A DNA stretch of 64,000 nt. Origin: JADKAV01 sp963733395 (GTDB lineage Bacteria; Actinomycetota; Actinomycetes; S36-B12; UBA10799). The position numbers and the translations under genes were made by a program. The stretch is from assembly GCA_963733395.1 (NCBI GenBank), contig CAVTCZ010000003.1:1-64000 (forward strand), in the 5' to 3' direction. The notes below the pieces were generated by a model. It made no database searches. It was not told the DNA's origin and saw only the letters and a program-made list of their open reading frames with translations. The number at the start of each line of letters is the position of its first letter. Positions within the stretch are counted from its first letter, which is position 1. Below are positions 1 through 9,241 of the stretch, one piece after another.

Positions 1-115
1 CGCGCCCGCCGAGCAGTTCCGGGGCGAGTTCCGCGGTGCCCAGCAGCCCGGGGGCCACCAGCGTGACGCCGACGCCGAGGTCGACCGGTATGCCGCTGCC
101 GTCGAGGTCCGCCAT
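1..115 (-). CDS. alpha/beta hydrolase, N-terminal fragment (second copy, cut by window edge)
   Basis: Only the first 38 or so codons are in the window. The sequence opens MADLDGSGIPVDLG and continues VTLVAPGLLGTAE, almost identical to the complete hydrolase at 4938-6416, so this is the second copy of that gene. Its ATG shares a base with the stop codon of the CHAT gene fragment upstream (TGATG), the same coupling seen in the complete copy. The catalytic part lies outside the window, so activity cannot be judged. Confidence 0.7.
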   Translation of the reverse strand, partial: MADLDGSGIPVDLGVGVTLVAPGLLGTAELAPELLGGR

Positions 116-1506
116 CAGGGACCACCTCCTGGGGGTTGTCTGTTCAGCTGTAGGTCCGGGTGGCCGTCGAAGGCATCCGCGAGGGGGGTGGCCATGCCGC
201 CTGCCCGGTGCCGAACCCGGCGCCGATCTGCCGCACGGCCTCGCCCACCGACTGCCCGTCGCCCAGCGTGCGCTGGTAGAAGTCCAGCGCGATGGACTTG
301 GCCACCTCGTCGTCGACGTTCCACAGCGGCGCGAGGAACCCGCGGCAACCGGTGCCGAGGAAGGCCCCGGCCGAGCCGCCGTACGTCGACAGGACGGTGC
401 TGGCCGTGCCCACCTGGCAGGCGTTGAGGAACACGAACGGCGCGCTCGGCTCGCCGAGACGGCTGCCCTCCACGGTCAGAAGGTCCAGCCGCCGGCCCCC
501 CGACAGCAGGATCCCGGTGTACTGCTGTTGCTGGGTGCTGACCTGGCCGTGGCTCGCGAAGTGCACGACGGTGGGTGCGTATGCGGTACCGTCGCGCTCC
601 AGGCGCGGCCTTCATCAGCCGGTCCACGTCGGCCTCGCCTGACGGTCAGTGGCAGGCCCTGGTACCGCAGGGCGATGGCCTTGCCCTCCTCCACCGCGTG
701 GGGCAGGCTGCGGATCTTCGTGTCGGCCGCGTCGTCGCCGATCACGTCGCCACCGCGCCGGCGTCCACGCCGGCCTCCGGTGGCACCAGCCGGCCGGTCC
801 GGGCCCCGCCGTCGCCGCACGGGTGGCACCCAGCGACCCACTCGCCAGAGGCTTCCCAAGGGAGCTTCCGTGACTCCGGCCGGGAGCAGCGTGGGGTCGA
901 CCACCTCGCCGTCCACCCACGCGAGTTCCCAGGGCACGAACGGTTCGCTCGTGGTCAGCAGCAGCGACGGGATCTGCCCGGCCGGGGTGGCCCGCCACGT
1001 CGCCTCGACCATCGCCCAGAAGTCGTCGGGGATCACCCGGTTGACCAACTTGCCCATCCCGCGGACCGTTGTCGGCAGCGATACAGGCGTCCTTGGCGGC
1101 GGGCAGTTGTGCCATCAGTTGCACGGCGAAGGCTTCGGCTGACGGCGCCTCCAGGGCGGTCGTGACCCGTTGCGATGGCCGGTCGATGTCCTCACGGGGG
1201 TGGAAGAGCCACTCGAGCAGCGCCGACCCGGGCTCGCTGCGGATGACGACCGTGAGGCTCGGGGCCATGTGCGCGCCAGTGTCACCCCGGTGCCGCCCGC
1301 GGTTGTCCCGGGCAGCGGCGCCGGCTGCGGCTCCTGCTGCGCGACCACCTGCACGTCCCGCCACGCCAGCCCGCACAATTCACCGGCGTACTGGAACGAG
1401 ACCTCCAGGGTGCGGGTGGCCCGGACGTTGACATCGCCGGCCACGACCGTGAACTCGGCGACCGGGCCGTCCGGTGCATCGCGATCGACGGTGAGTTCCT
1501 GGCGGA
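115..1506 (-). pseudogene. CHAT (caspase-like) protein, 5'-truncated second copy
   Basis: This matches the C-terminal two thirds of the CHAT fusion protein at 6416-8489. It has the end of the beta-sandwich region (RQELTVDRDAPDGPVAEFTV), a linker, and the CHAT protease-like domain with candidate catalytic His (HFASHG) and Cys (LNACQVG). Homology stops abruptly near 1506, so the N-terminal domain and Ala/Pro linker are missing and no good start codon is visible. The reading frame also changes several times (near 170, 620, 780, 1070 and 1270). Some of these may be sequencing errors, but the loss of the 5' part is a real rearrangement. It overlaps the following hydrolase start by TGATG. It could be a dead copy or a donor for recombination with the intact cassette. 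Confidence 0.7.
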
Positions 1507-1755
1507 TCTGTCCACAGGGGGGCTGGCGCACACTCGCCGGGGCCCTGCTGCGACGGGTTCCTGGAGCGTGCTCGCGCGTGAGGTGGACCTCTCCACGCCC
1601 AAGGCGGCACATGGAGAGCGGGACTGTGTCCGTGGGGTGGGTGCGCGGGGCGAGGCTGGACCTCCAGCCTGTTGTGGCACGCCTCCACGGGGCGGGGCGC
1701 ACACTCGCCGGGGCCCTGTTCATCGGCGGTGATGGCGCCGATCGGGGCTCGCAAC
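1507..1755. other. rearrangement junction, no gene
   Basis: This stretch lies between the truncated CHAT copy and the transglutaminase-like gene. No convincing protein is encoded. It holds a 23-bp direct repeat and a small perfect hairpin (arms AGGCTGGA and TCCAGCCT at 1653-1660 and 1663-1670, loop of two bases). Confidence 0.5.
1525..1718. repeat. 23-bp direct repeat pair
   Basis: A 23-bp unit that begins GGCGCACACTCGCC occurs identically at 1525-1547 and 1696-1718, 171 bp apart. It sits exactly where homology to the intact CHAT cassette is lost, so it may mark an insertion or recombination scar. Confidence 0.6.
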
Positions 1756-2409
1756 TCAGCCGCCGGTCTCCTGGGCCACGTCGGCGAGGAAGTCGGCGCG
1801 CTCCTCCGGCCGCCACCCCGGGTACAGCACCGCGAAGTCGGCCACCATCTGCGCCAGCGGCACGTCGTCGAAACTGCCGCGCTGCGCGACGTACTCCATG
1901 TGCCGGTGGCCCTGCTTGTCGAACGGGTGGTAGATCGAGTCGGACTGCCCGTCGAACTCCAGCGGCAGCAGCCCGAACTTGTCGCACAACTCGATGTTGA
2001 ACGCCGGCGTCGCCTTGACCCAACGGCCCTCCAGGTGGATCTCGGTGAAGCCGTGCCAGTAGAAGATGTCGGTGCCCATCACCTGCCGCATCCGTTCGGT
2101 GGACAAGTGGTTGCGCACGTCCGCGAATCCGAGCCGGGCCGGGATCCCGCGCGCCCGGCAGGCGGCCGCCAGCAGAGTCGCCTTCGGGACGCACCAGCCG
2201 TGGCCGTTGCCGAGCACGGTGCTGGCCTTCATCCCGGCGGGCGTCAGGTCGATGCGGTAGGGGTCGTAGCGGAAGCCGTCGCGCACGGCGTAGAACAGCG
2301 CCACCGCCACCTCGAGGTCGGAGTCGCCCTCGGGCCGGTTCGCAAACTCGACCACTGCCGGGTGGTCGCTGTCGACGATCGTGGTGGCCGTGAGAGTGGG
2401 ATCGGTCAT
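1756..2409 (-). CDS. transglutaminase-like (papain-fold) protein
   Basis: A 217-residue cytoplasmic protein with the transglutaminase core pattern: Cys73 in GHGWCVPKA, His119 in YWHGFTEIH, and a following WVKATPAFN segment in which Asn139 stands where many relatives have Asp. The family includes proteases, amidases and cross-linking enzymes, so the substrate cannot be told. There is no signal peptide. The gene lies between the two copies of the CHAT cassette, on the same strand, and could be co-transcribed with the truncated copy. The start is the first ATG of the frame and agrees with family length. Confidence 0.85.
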   Translation of the reverse strand: MTDPTLTATTIVDSDHPAVVEFANRPEGDSDLEVAVALFYAVRDGFRYDPYRIDLTPAGMKASTVLGNGHGWCVPKATLLAAACRARGIPARLGFADVRNHLSTERMRQVMGTDIFYWHGFTEIHLEGRWVKATPAFNIELCDKFGLLPLEFDGQSDSIYHPFDKQGHRHMEYVAQRGSFDDVPLAQMVADFAVLYPGWRPEERADFLADVAQETGG

Positions 2410-2473
2410 CGGAGGTGCCTGCTTCCTCGAGTCGGGCCACTCTCGAGGATAGGCCGGGTCGCGCGGGAAGGTG

Positions 2474-4189
2474 TTACCCCTGGCCTCGCGCCGGTCCGCG
2501 CCCGGAGCCGATGACCGTGAAGGCCGCCCATTCGCGAGCGGGCGCCCCTGCCCCGATCAGCGCCAGCGCGCCTTCCCGCAGGGCCCCGGCCGGATCCCCG
2601 CCGGGCAGCTGGTCCACGACCCCGGCCATGAGCCGCCGGCCGGCATCGTCATCGACCGCCCACTGCGCCGCGATCACGCTGGTCGTCCCCGCCTCCAGCG
2701 CGGCCGGGATGAGGCCCAGCGGTTCGTCGCCGGGACCGATCCGGTACAGACCGCCGTTGCACACGCTCAGGGTGGTGCACCACGCGTGCTGCAGGTCGAG
2801 GGTCCGCAGCATCGCCGCCGACAGCCTTCCGCTGGATCCGGCGGCCAGGCTCAGCAGGAGTTGCTGGTCCTCACCCGAGGCACTCTCCGGGAAGGTCCCG
2901 TGCGTGGCCAGGTGGACCACGCCGGCGGCGGGGCCCGCCTCCCGCAGCGCGCCGATGGACGCACCGGCCCCGACCCGGACGTCAGCGGGCAGCCCCGCGC
3001 GCGCCCAGACCTCCCCGAGGTGTTCGACCTCCGAGGCGGCCTGGGTCAATGCGGGCATCCCGGCGTACCCAAGCAGGGGATCCCCGAGCGCCAGCGCCGA
3101 CCGGCCCTCGCGGTGGCGGTCGGCAAGTAGTAGCCACACGGAGGCGCTGGGGCAGACCGTGACAGTGGTGGTCTCCAGCCACGAACACCCGGTGGGATCG
3201 ATCAGGGCCATCCACGGCACGGGGTGCAGTTGCCGGTGCGGCACGACGATCCAGCGCGGCTTGCCGGCGGCGAGTCCCTCGTCGAGGACCGGTTGGATGA
3301 GGACCTGGTGCAGCAGGCGGCCCGCCTCGACCGCTGCTGCCGGGTCCGGGCCTTGCACGGCGCGCCGCGCGCTGGTGACCATGTCGCCCATGGGGCTGGC
3401 ATCCACCGGCGCCCGGCCGTCGATGGCGTAACTGCCGATGAAGCCGCTGGTGTAACGCGCCGGCAGCGGGAGGTCGGGCACCAGTCGCGCGTCGTCGTGC
3501 GTGATCACCAGGGCCGCGAGGCCGATCGCCGGGTGCAACGGGTGGTACGGCACGACGTACTCGACCAGGACCTCGTCGGGCCGCAGCGCCGACTGGAGGG
3601 CCGCCAGGGCGACCGGCTCGGCGCCGCCGCTGAAGCCCGTGCTCTGGGTATACATCGACTCGACCGCGGACAGGGCCTGCTGGCGGGCCGGGGCGGTGTC
3701 GTCGTCGATTGCCCGCACGGCGCTGATCAGGCGCATCTCGCGGCGCAGCGGGTCGGGATCGGGGTCGGGCGGGAAGGCGAGCACCTGCTCGGCCCGGCCG
3801 GGCTCATCCGGGTCGCCGCTGTCACCGTGGAAGCACCCCGACACGACGTCGAGCAGGACCCGCGCCCGCGCCGATTCGGTCAGGCCGAAGACCTCCGCGA
3901 CGTCGGGATCCGCGTCGTCGAGCAGGTCCCGCAGCAGTGGGCCGGTCACCCGGTCGGCGTCCTGCGACACCCAGAGCCGGCCCGATCGGCTGCGCCAGCC
4001 GCGGCGCAACTGCTCGCATGCCGCGATCATGTCCTCGCGCAGAGCGGCCCTGTCGGCGGCGTCCGGCTGCTGCCGTTCGAGCGCCTCCTGCAGGGAGGTG
4101 GCGGCCGTCAGCCACGCCTGCATTTCACCGGCGGCCGCCGCCGCGGACATGGCCGAGCGCAGTCGGAGTACCGCCCGCGACGTAGTCAT
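2474..4189 (-). CDS. CHAT-domain (caspase-like) protein
   Basis: A 571-residue protein. The first 280 or so residues are mostly helical and have no recognised domain. The C-terminal half is a CHAT domain, a caspase-fold peptidase module, with the candidate His in VVHLATHGTF and Cys in LSVCNGG. CHAT proteins are proteases activated by partner or effector-associated domains, often in conflict or programmed-death modules. It is the last gene of a four-gene minus-strand cassette (8489 to 2474), 18 bp after the helical protein. Having two different CHAT proteins in one cassette suggests a protease cascade or heteromeric complex. That is inference. Confidence 0.8.
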   Translation of the reverse strand: MTTSRAVLRLRSAMSAAAAAGEMQAWLTAATSLQEALERQQPDAADRAALREDMIAACEQLRRGWRSRSGRLWVSQDADRVTGPLLRDLLDDADPDVAEVFGLTESARARVLLDVVSGCFHGDSGDPDEPGRAEQVLAFPPDPDPDPLRREMRLISAVRAIDDDTAPARQQALSAVESMYTQSTGFSGGAEPVALAALQSALRPDEVLVEYVVPYHPLHPAIGLAALVITHDDARLVPDLPLPARYTSGFIGSYAIDGRAPVDASPMGDMVTSARRAVQGPDPAAAVEAGRLLHQVLIQPVLDEGLAAGKPRWIVVPHRQLHPVPWMALIDPTGCSWLETTTVTVCPSASVWLLLADRHREGRSALALGDPLLGYAGMPALTQAASEVEHLGEVWARAGLPADVRVGAGASIGALREAGPAAGVVHLATHGTFPESASGEDQQLLLSLAAGSSGRLSAAMLRTLDLQHAWCTTLSVCNGGLYRIGPGDEPLGLIPAALEAGTTSVIAAQWAVDDDAGRRLMAGVVDQLPGGDPAGALREGALALIGAGAPAREWAAFTVIGSGRGPARGQG

Positions 4190-4207
4190 GCGCCGGCTCC
4201 CCGCGGC

Positions 4208-4934
4208 TCAGAGCGCACCGTAGCGGGACTCCAGTTCGGACAGCATGGCCGCCACTTGCGCCACCTTCGCCGGACCGCCGGTCGACTCGAAGAGCAGGTC
4301 GACCGGGAGGTACTCCGAACCCGCGGCCAGCCTGCGCAGCAGGGCGTCGACCTCGAGCAGCCAGTCCTCCGACCAGACCTGGCTCATGCCCTCACCGGCC
4401 ACCACACCGACCAGCGAGGCGAGTCGCTCCAGCCACAGTGACTGCTCGCCGAGGTCGGGGAGCCGGCCGGCCCATTCCAGCGCGTCGGCGCAGTCCCGCA
4501 GGGTCTGGACCAGACGGCCCTGTGGGTTGTCGGGCTCGGCCGCCTCGAGGGCGAACCATGAGCAGTCGGCGACCAGCACCCAGGACCGGAAGGCCAGCGC
4601 GAATGCTCCGATCTCCAGCGCCAGCGCCCCGACCTGCAGCGCCTCCATCCGGGCCGCGTCGTAGGCCGATAGATCCTCGGCCACCAGGAACAGTGCTTGG
4701 GCCGCGTCGAATCTGTCGGACAACGCCTGCTCCCGCTGCCCGAGCCGCAGGTGGATGAAGGCCGCGGTGGTCGCCGCCACGTACGCGATGTCGGGCCTGC
4801 CCGCCTGGCTGGCCTGCGACGAAATCGGCGTGTGCCTGCTCGGCGGTCTGTTCCTGCACGAGGTCGGGCGCGGCGTCGAGGGCCTGTTGCAGTTCGCCCT
4901 TGGCGGTGGCCTGGTACAGCGGCATCAAGTCCAT
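4208..4934 (-). CDS. helical (TPR-like) protein, one frameshift
   Basis: The start region (MDLMPLYQATAKGELQQA) reads from 4934. The frame must change near 4800 to reach the long continuous part (YVAATTAAFIHLRLGQREQA to LSELESRYGAL). The joined product is about 240 residues, rich in Ala/Leu helices with a TPR-like look but no clear consensus. It starts 3 bp after the hydrolase stop and ends 18 bp before the CHAT gene, so it is certainly in the same operon. A scaffold or adaptor role for the CHAT proteins is a guess. The function is not recognised. Confidence 0.65.
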
Positions 4935-4937
4935 CGG

Positions 4938-6416
4938 TCATCCTTGCGGGTCGGGGCGGCACCATTGCCGCAGGTGGTCGGCGGTCTGCGGCTGCGAGAA
5001 GAAGGAGCAGTGCCACACGGTGGAACTGCGGCCGAACGCCAGCCGCCGGTCGGCGGGCACCGGGAATCCGGGCAGCCCGGAAGCGCCAGCGGCGCCGTCG
5101 GTGGGGACCACCATGTCGTTGGCCTTCTGCCCGAAGACCAGGTCGACGGCCGCGTCCTTGACCCGGACCAGGGACAGCAGGCTGCCGGTCGGCTCGAACT
5201 CGACGTCGATGGCGTAGCGCGCGATGTCCGGGCTGGCAGCGCTGCCCAGGGTCGTCAGGCCGGGGTCCGTCGGGTCCATGGCCCGCAGGCCCGGCAGGCC
5301 TTCGACGGCGCCGGCCGCGAGGATCTTGACGACGTCCAGTACCCCGCCGAGGATGTCGGCCGGCAGCGACAGCGGTCCGTCGGGGATCAGGTTGAGCATC
5401 GTGGTCATGCGGTCGATGAAGCTCTTGATGTGTGCGTCGTCGGCCAGGGGCGTGCCCGCGTTCGGGGCGGCGACGAAGACGGTGCTGCGCACCTGCAGCG
5501 GCGAGTCGGGCGCGGTGGCGGCATCGGCGATCGCGCGCGCCACGAGCCCGCCGCGACTGTGCGAGACGATGTCGACGTCGAGCCTGCGGTCGGGCGGGAT
5601 CATCGACAGCAACTCGGCGGCGTTCTGCTGCGGGGTCACCGACAGGCTGGGGTGGTCGAACGCGAGGACGCGGCCGTCGTAGGCGTGCCACAACTGACCG
5701 ATCAGATCGTCCGGCAGCCCGGAGAAGGTGCCGTGACTGGTGGCGAAGGTGCCGTGGACGAGCAGCAGGGACCGGCCGTCGATGCCGTCCCAGCCGCGGT
5801 CGGCCAGGTTCCCGGCCCCGGGGGTGCGGGTCTCGCCCGGCGCGAACGTGCGCAGCCGGTAGGGCCGCGACGACTTCTCGTACTTGTCCGCGAGCACCCT
5901 GGCCAGCAGGCCCACTCCCGCTTCCAGGGCCGGGAAGACCAGCACGGACAGCAGTTTGCGCCCGATCATCGCCGCCAGTCCGCGGTCGTCGGACGCACCC
6001 TCGATCGGGGCGGTGGCGACCTCCCGGGGGACGCTGAACTCCAGCGCGCCGGGTGCCGTGGCGCTTTGCGGGAAGTGCCAGGTCGCGATGCCGGCCTCGT
6101 CCACCTGCAGCAGGACCTGCGGGGACTCCACCCCGAGGTCCGGCACCTGCAGCAGGAGCAGGCCCTCGTCGTGCGGCCCGCGCACGTCCGGCCCGACAAC
6201 CGCGACCTCGGTGGCGGCGATCTGGACCCCGTGCACCTGTTCCAGGCCGGCCGCGGCCAGCGCGTCGGTCAACGCCGGGGTTGCGGGTGGTTCCTCGTCG
6301 GCCCGCCCGCCGAGTAGTTCCGGGGCACGTTCCGCGGTGCCCAGCAGCCCGGGTGCCACCAGCGTGACGCCGGCGCCGAGGTCGACCGGTATGCCGCTGC
6401 CGTCGAGATCCGCCAT
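4938..6416 (-). CDS. alpha/beta hydrolase (lipase/esterase-like)
   Basis: A 492-residue protein with no signal peptide. An N-terminal region of about 200 residues is followed by a lipase-like alpha/beta hydrolase core. The oxyanion-type strand is LLLVHGTFATSHGTF (near residue 215), the nucleophile elbow is SHSRGG (near 290), and a C-terminal His region follows (VWHCSFF). Its ATG overlaps the upstream CHAT-fusion stop (TGATG), indicating translational coupling. Hydrolases of this type next to CHAT proteases recall bacterial conflict modules in which a protease activates a lipase or other effector. That link is inference here. The start of a second copy lies at 115-1. Confidence 0.8.
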   Translation of the reverse strand: MADLDGSGIPVDLGAGVTLVAPGLLGTAERAPELLGGRADEEPPATPALTDALAAAGLEQVHGVQIAATEVAVVGPDVRGPHDEGLLLLQVPDLGVESPQVLLQVDEAGIATWHFPQSATAPGALEFSVPREVATAPIEGASDDRGLAAMIGRKLLSVLVFPALEAGVGLLARVLADKYEKSSRPYRLRTFAPGETRTPGAGNLADRGWDGIDGRSLLLVHGTFATSHGTFSGLPDDLIGQLWHAYDGRVLAFDHPSLSVTPQQNAAELLSMIPPDRRLDVDIVSHSRGGLVARAIADAATAPDSPLQVRSTVFVAAPNAGTPLADDAHIKSFIDRMTTMLNLIPDGPLSLPADILGGVLDVVKILAAGAVEGLPGLRAMDPTDPGLTTLGSAASPDIARYAIDVEFEPTGSLLSLVRVKDAAVDLVFGQKANDMVVPTDGAAGASGLPGFPVPADRRLAFGRSSTVWHCSFFSQPQTADHLRQWCRPDPQG

Positions 6417-8489
6417 CAGGGACCACCTCCTGGTGGTGTCTGCTCAGTTGCAGGTCCGGGTGGCCGTAGAAGACGTAGGCCAGGGGAGTGGCAGTACCCG
6501 CCTGCCCGGTGCCGAAGCCGGCGCGGATCTGCCGCACGGCCTCGCCCACGGACAGCCCGTCGCCCAGCGTCGCGCTGGTAGAAGTCCAGCGCGATGGACT
6601 TGGCGACCTCGTCGTCGACGTTCCACAGCGGCGCGAGGAACCCCCGGCAGCCGGTGCCGAGGAAGGCCCCGGCCAGACCGCCGTACGTGGACAGCACCGT
6701 GCTGGCCGTGCCCACCTGACAGGCGTTGAGGAACACGAACGGTGCGCTGGACTCGCCCAGCCGGCTGCCCTCCACCGTCAACAGGTCCAGCCGCCGGCCC
6801 CCCGACAGCAGGATCCCGGTGTACTGCTGTTGCTGGGTGCTGACCTGGCCATGGCTCGCGAAGTGCACGACGGTGGGTGCGTATGCGGCACCGTCGCGTT
6901 CCAGGGCGGCGTTCATCAGCCGGTCCACGTCGCCCTCGCTGACCGTCAGTGGCAGGCCCGCGTAGCGCAGGGCGATGGCCTTGCCCTCCTCGACCGCGTG
7001 CGGCAGGCTGCGGATCTTGGTGTCGGCCGCGTAGTCGCCGATCACGACCGCCACCGCGTCGGCGTCAAGGCGGGCGGCCGGCGGCACGGCCGGCCGGTCC
7101 GGGCCCCGCCGCCGCCGCACGGGCGGCACCCAGCGACCCACTCGCCAGAGGCTTCCCAAGGGAGCCTCCGTGACCCCGGCCGGGAGCAGCGTGGGGTCGA
7201 CCACCTCGTCGTCCACCCACGCGAGTTCCCAGGGTACGAACGGTTCGCTGGTGGTCAGCAGCAGCGACGGGATCTGCCCGGCCGGGGTGGCCCGCCACGT
7301 CGCCTCGACCATCGCCCAGAAGTCGTCGGGGATCACCCGGTTGACCAGTTTGCCCATGCCCGCGGACCGTCAGCGGCAGCGATACGGCGTCCTTGGCGGC
7401 GGGCAGTTGTGCCATCAGTTGCACGGCGAAGGCTTCGGCCGACGGCGCCTCCAGGGTGGTCGTGACCCGCTGCGATGGCCGGTCGATGTCCTCGCGGGGG
7501 TGGAAGAGCCACTCGAGCAGCGCCGACCCGGGCTCGCTGCGGATGACGACCGTGAGGCTCGGGGCGGTGTCCGCACCCAGCGTCACCCCGGTGCCGCCGG
7601 CGGTCGTCCCGGGCAGCGGCGCCGGTTGCGGTTCCTGCTGGGCTACCACCTGCACGTCGCGCCACGCCAGCCCGCACAACTCACCGGCGTACTCGAACGA
7701 GACCTCCAGGGTGCGGGTGGCACGGACGTTGACGTCGCCGGCAACGACCGTGAACTCGGCCACCGGCCCGTCCGGCGCATCGCGATCGACGGTGAGTTCC
7801 TGCCGGATGCCGTCCGGGAAGCTGAAACCGAACCCGCCCACCTGTACGACGAAGGTCAGCTGCGGCGGGGCGGCTGCGACGATCACCGGCTGCGCCCCGG
7901 GATCCGTACTCGGAGGTTGGGCGGTGAAGCGCGCGAGGAGGGTGAACTGGTCGCCCTCGCGGACCTCGCCGGGGGAGTCGAGTGCGGGGAAGGCGCGGAA
8001 ACGGGAGGTGGCGGGTGGTTCGGCCCCGGCGGTGGCGGGTGGTTCGGCTGCGGCGGTGGGTGGTTCGGCCCCGGCGGTGGCGGGTGGTTCGGCCCCGGCG
8101 GTGGCTTCAGCCATCGGTGGACCCGGCAGAAATGCCCCCGGGGCCAGCTCGGCGCTGCGGTCACTGCCGGTTCCACGCACCACCCCGAGCACGTCACCGC
8201 CGCGGACGAGGACGTCACCGGGTCGGGGAGCCGCATCGGGGTCACCGATGTCGACCGTGCGGCTCTCCGGGAAGATGCTCAGGTCCATCACGGCGCTCAA
8301 CGGCAGATCGGGGTCGGCGCCCTCGAGGACCAACCGCACGCTGCCGGCGTCGACTGCGTAGTGCCGGTCACCGTCGGGGCCGGTGACGCCGATGACCACC
8401 ATGGCCCGCTCCGGCAGGTCGGCCACCGCCGCCCGGGCCGCACCCACCGGCCAGTCGGCGAGCATGAGCAGAGCGTGTTCGGCTTCCAT
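6416..8489 (-). CDS. multidomain CHAT fusion protein (frameshifted in the assembly)
   Basis: The joined product is about 690 residues: a small beta-rich N-terminal domain (MEAEHALLMLADWPVGAAR to GDVLGVVRG), an Ala/Pro/Glu repeat linker, a beta-sandwich-like region (about residues 170-290), and a C-terminal CHAT domain with His in VHFASHG and Cys in LNACQVG. The frame changes near 7357, near 6569 (one extra base compared with the copy at 115-1506) and near 6437. Because the other copy is correct at the last two sites, these are likely assembly errors. A GGGAG lies upstream of the ATG at 8489, while an alternative ATG at 8555 adds 22 residues. It is the first gene of the cassette. The layout of sensor-like domain, linker and CHAT suggests a signal-activated protease. 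Confidence 0.75.
8007..8105 (-). repeat. in-frame tandem repeat coding an Ala/Pro/Glu linker
   Basis: Four units of 24, 24, 21 and 24 bp lie head to tail inside the CHAT-fusion gene and code for repeats of the type PPATAGAE. Unit lengths stay multiples of three, so the linker can change length by slippage without breaking the frame. Confidence 0.85.
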
Positions 8490-9241
8490 CCGGGGGGCTC
8501 CCGTGTCGTCGCGAGTGCCCAACTGTACCGATGTGGGGTGCCCATGACTAGACAACGAACGGCCGAGCCGTAGGGGGGCCGCTTCGTCGCCGCGGCGTCA
8601 CGCACGGCCTGGCCGTGGTGACTGCTCAGCGTGCCCTCCCTGTGGGCGGCGGACACAGCAGCCCTTCGGGGATCTTCGGATGCAGCGGGGAGTCGCCGGG
8701 GAAACGCCCAGGGTTGGGTTCGCGGGTGGTGCGACTGAGGTCCACAACTGCTCGGCGGGTCACGGTAGGTGCGCCCCACCGGCGCTCGCCGTGATGGGGG
8801 TGCGGGCCGGTTGCTGCCCGCGGACCGCGACTGTTGCGCGGTTGTCGCCCGCGGACCGCGACTGTTGCACGGTTGTCGGTTTCGCACCCCGAAAACCAGC
8901 AACGGTGCAACACTCGCGTCCGGGCACCAGCAACGGTGCAACACTCGCGCCCGGCTACCAGCCACCCCGACCCGCGCTGACTCGCTAAGGGAATCCGAAG
9001 CGTCGGGGAAGCGGGGATCGACCGGCTGTGGACCCGACGCCAGCGGGGTTGCGGTCACGGCTCGGTGCTGACCGCGCCCAGGGATGTCATTTCTCCCTGG
9101 GTTGTGCGGGACCAGTAGTCGCCGGGCGGGTGGATCCACAGACTCCCCGCTCAATCCGAAGCGCCCCCTTCGGACTAGAGGGGGAGTGGCGGCACCGACA
9201 TCCTCGAGCGCCAGCCCACCCGAGCCTCACCCTCACCCGCC
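8490..9241. other. long intergenic region
   Basis: About 750 bp without a convincing gene between the CHAT cassette head and the end of the secreted-protein gene. It must hold the cassette promoter, which I cannot place, and the palindromic repeat array B1 (8810-8968). The open frames here have no homology that I recognise. Confidence 0.5.
8810..8968. repeat. palindromic repeat array, family B copy 1
   Basis: The left arm holds two near-identical 31-bp units containing GCGGACCGCGACTGTTGC. The right arm holds two near-identical units containing CAGCAACGGTGCAACACTCG. The centre is a small palindrome (GGTTTCG CACC CCGAAAACC). A related element with the same plan is at 52893-53017. Confidence 0.75.

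Noticed and set aside
1653..1670. 8-bp hairpin as a terminator
   Set aside because: The two-base loop is too small for a stable terminator, and there is no T run; kept as part of the junction description.
8810..8968. Possible CRISPR array
   Set aside because: There are only two units on each side, in opposite orientation, without unique spacers of equal length and without cas genes.
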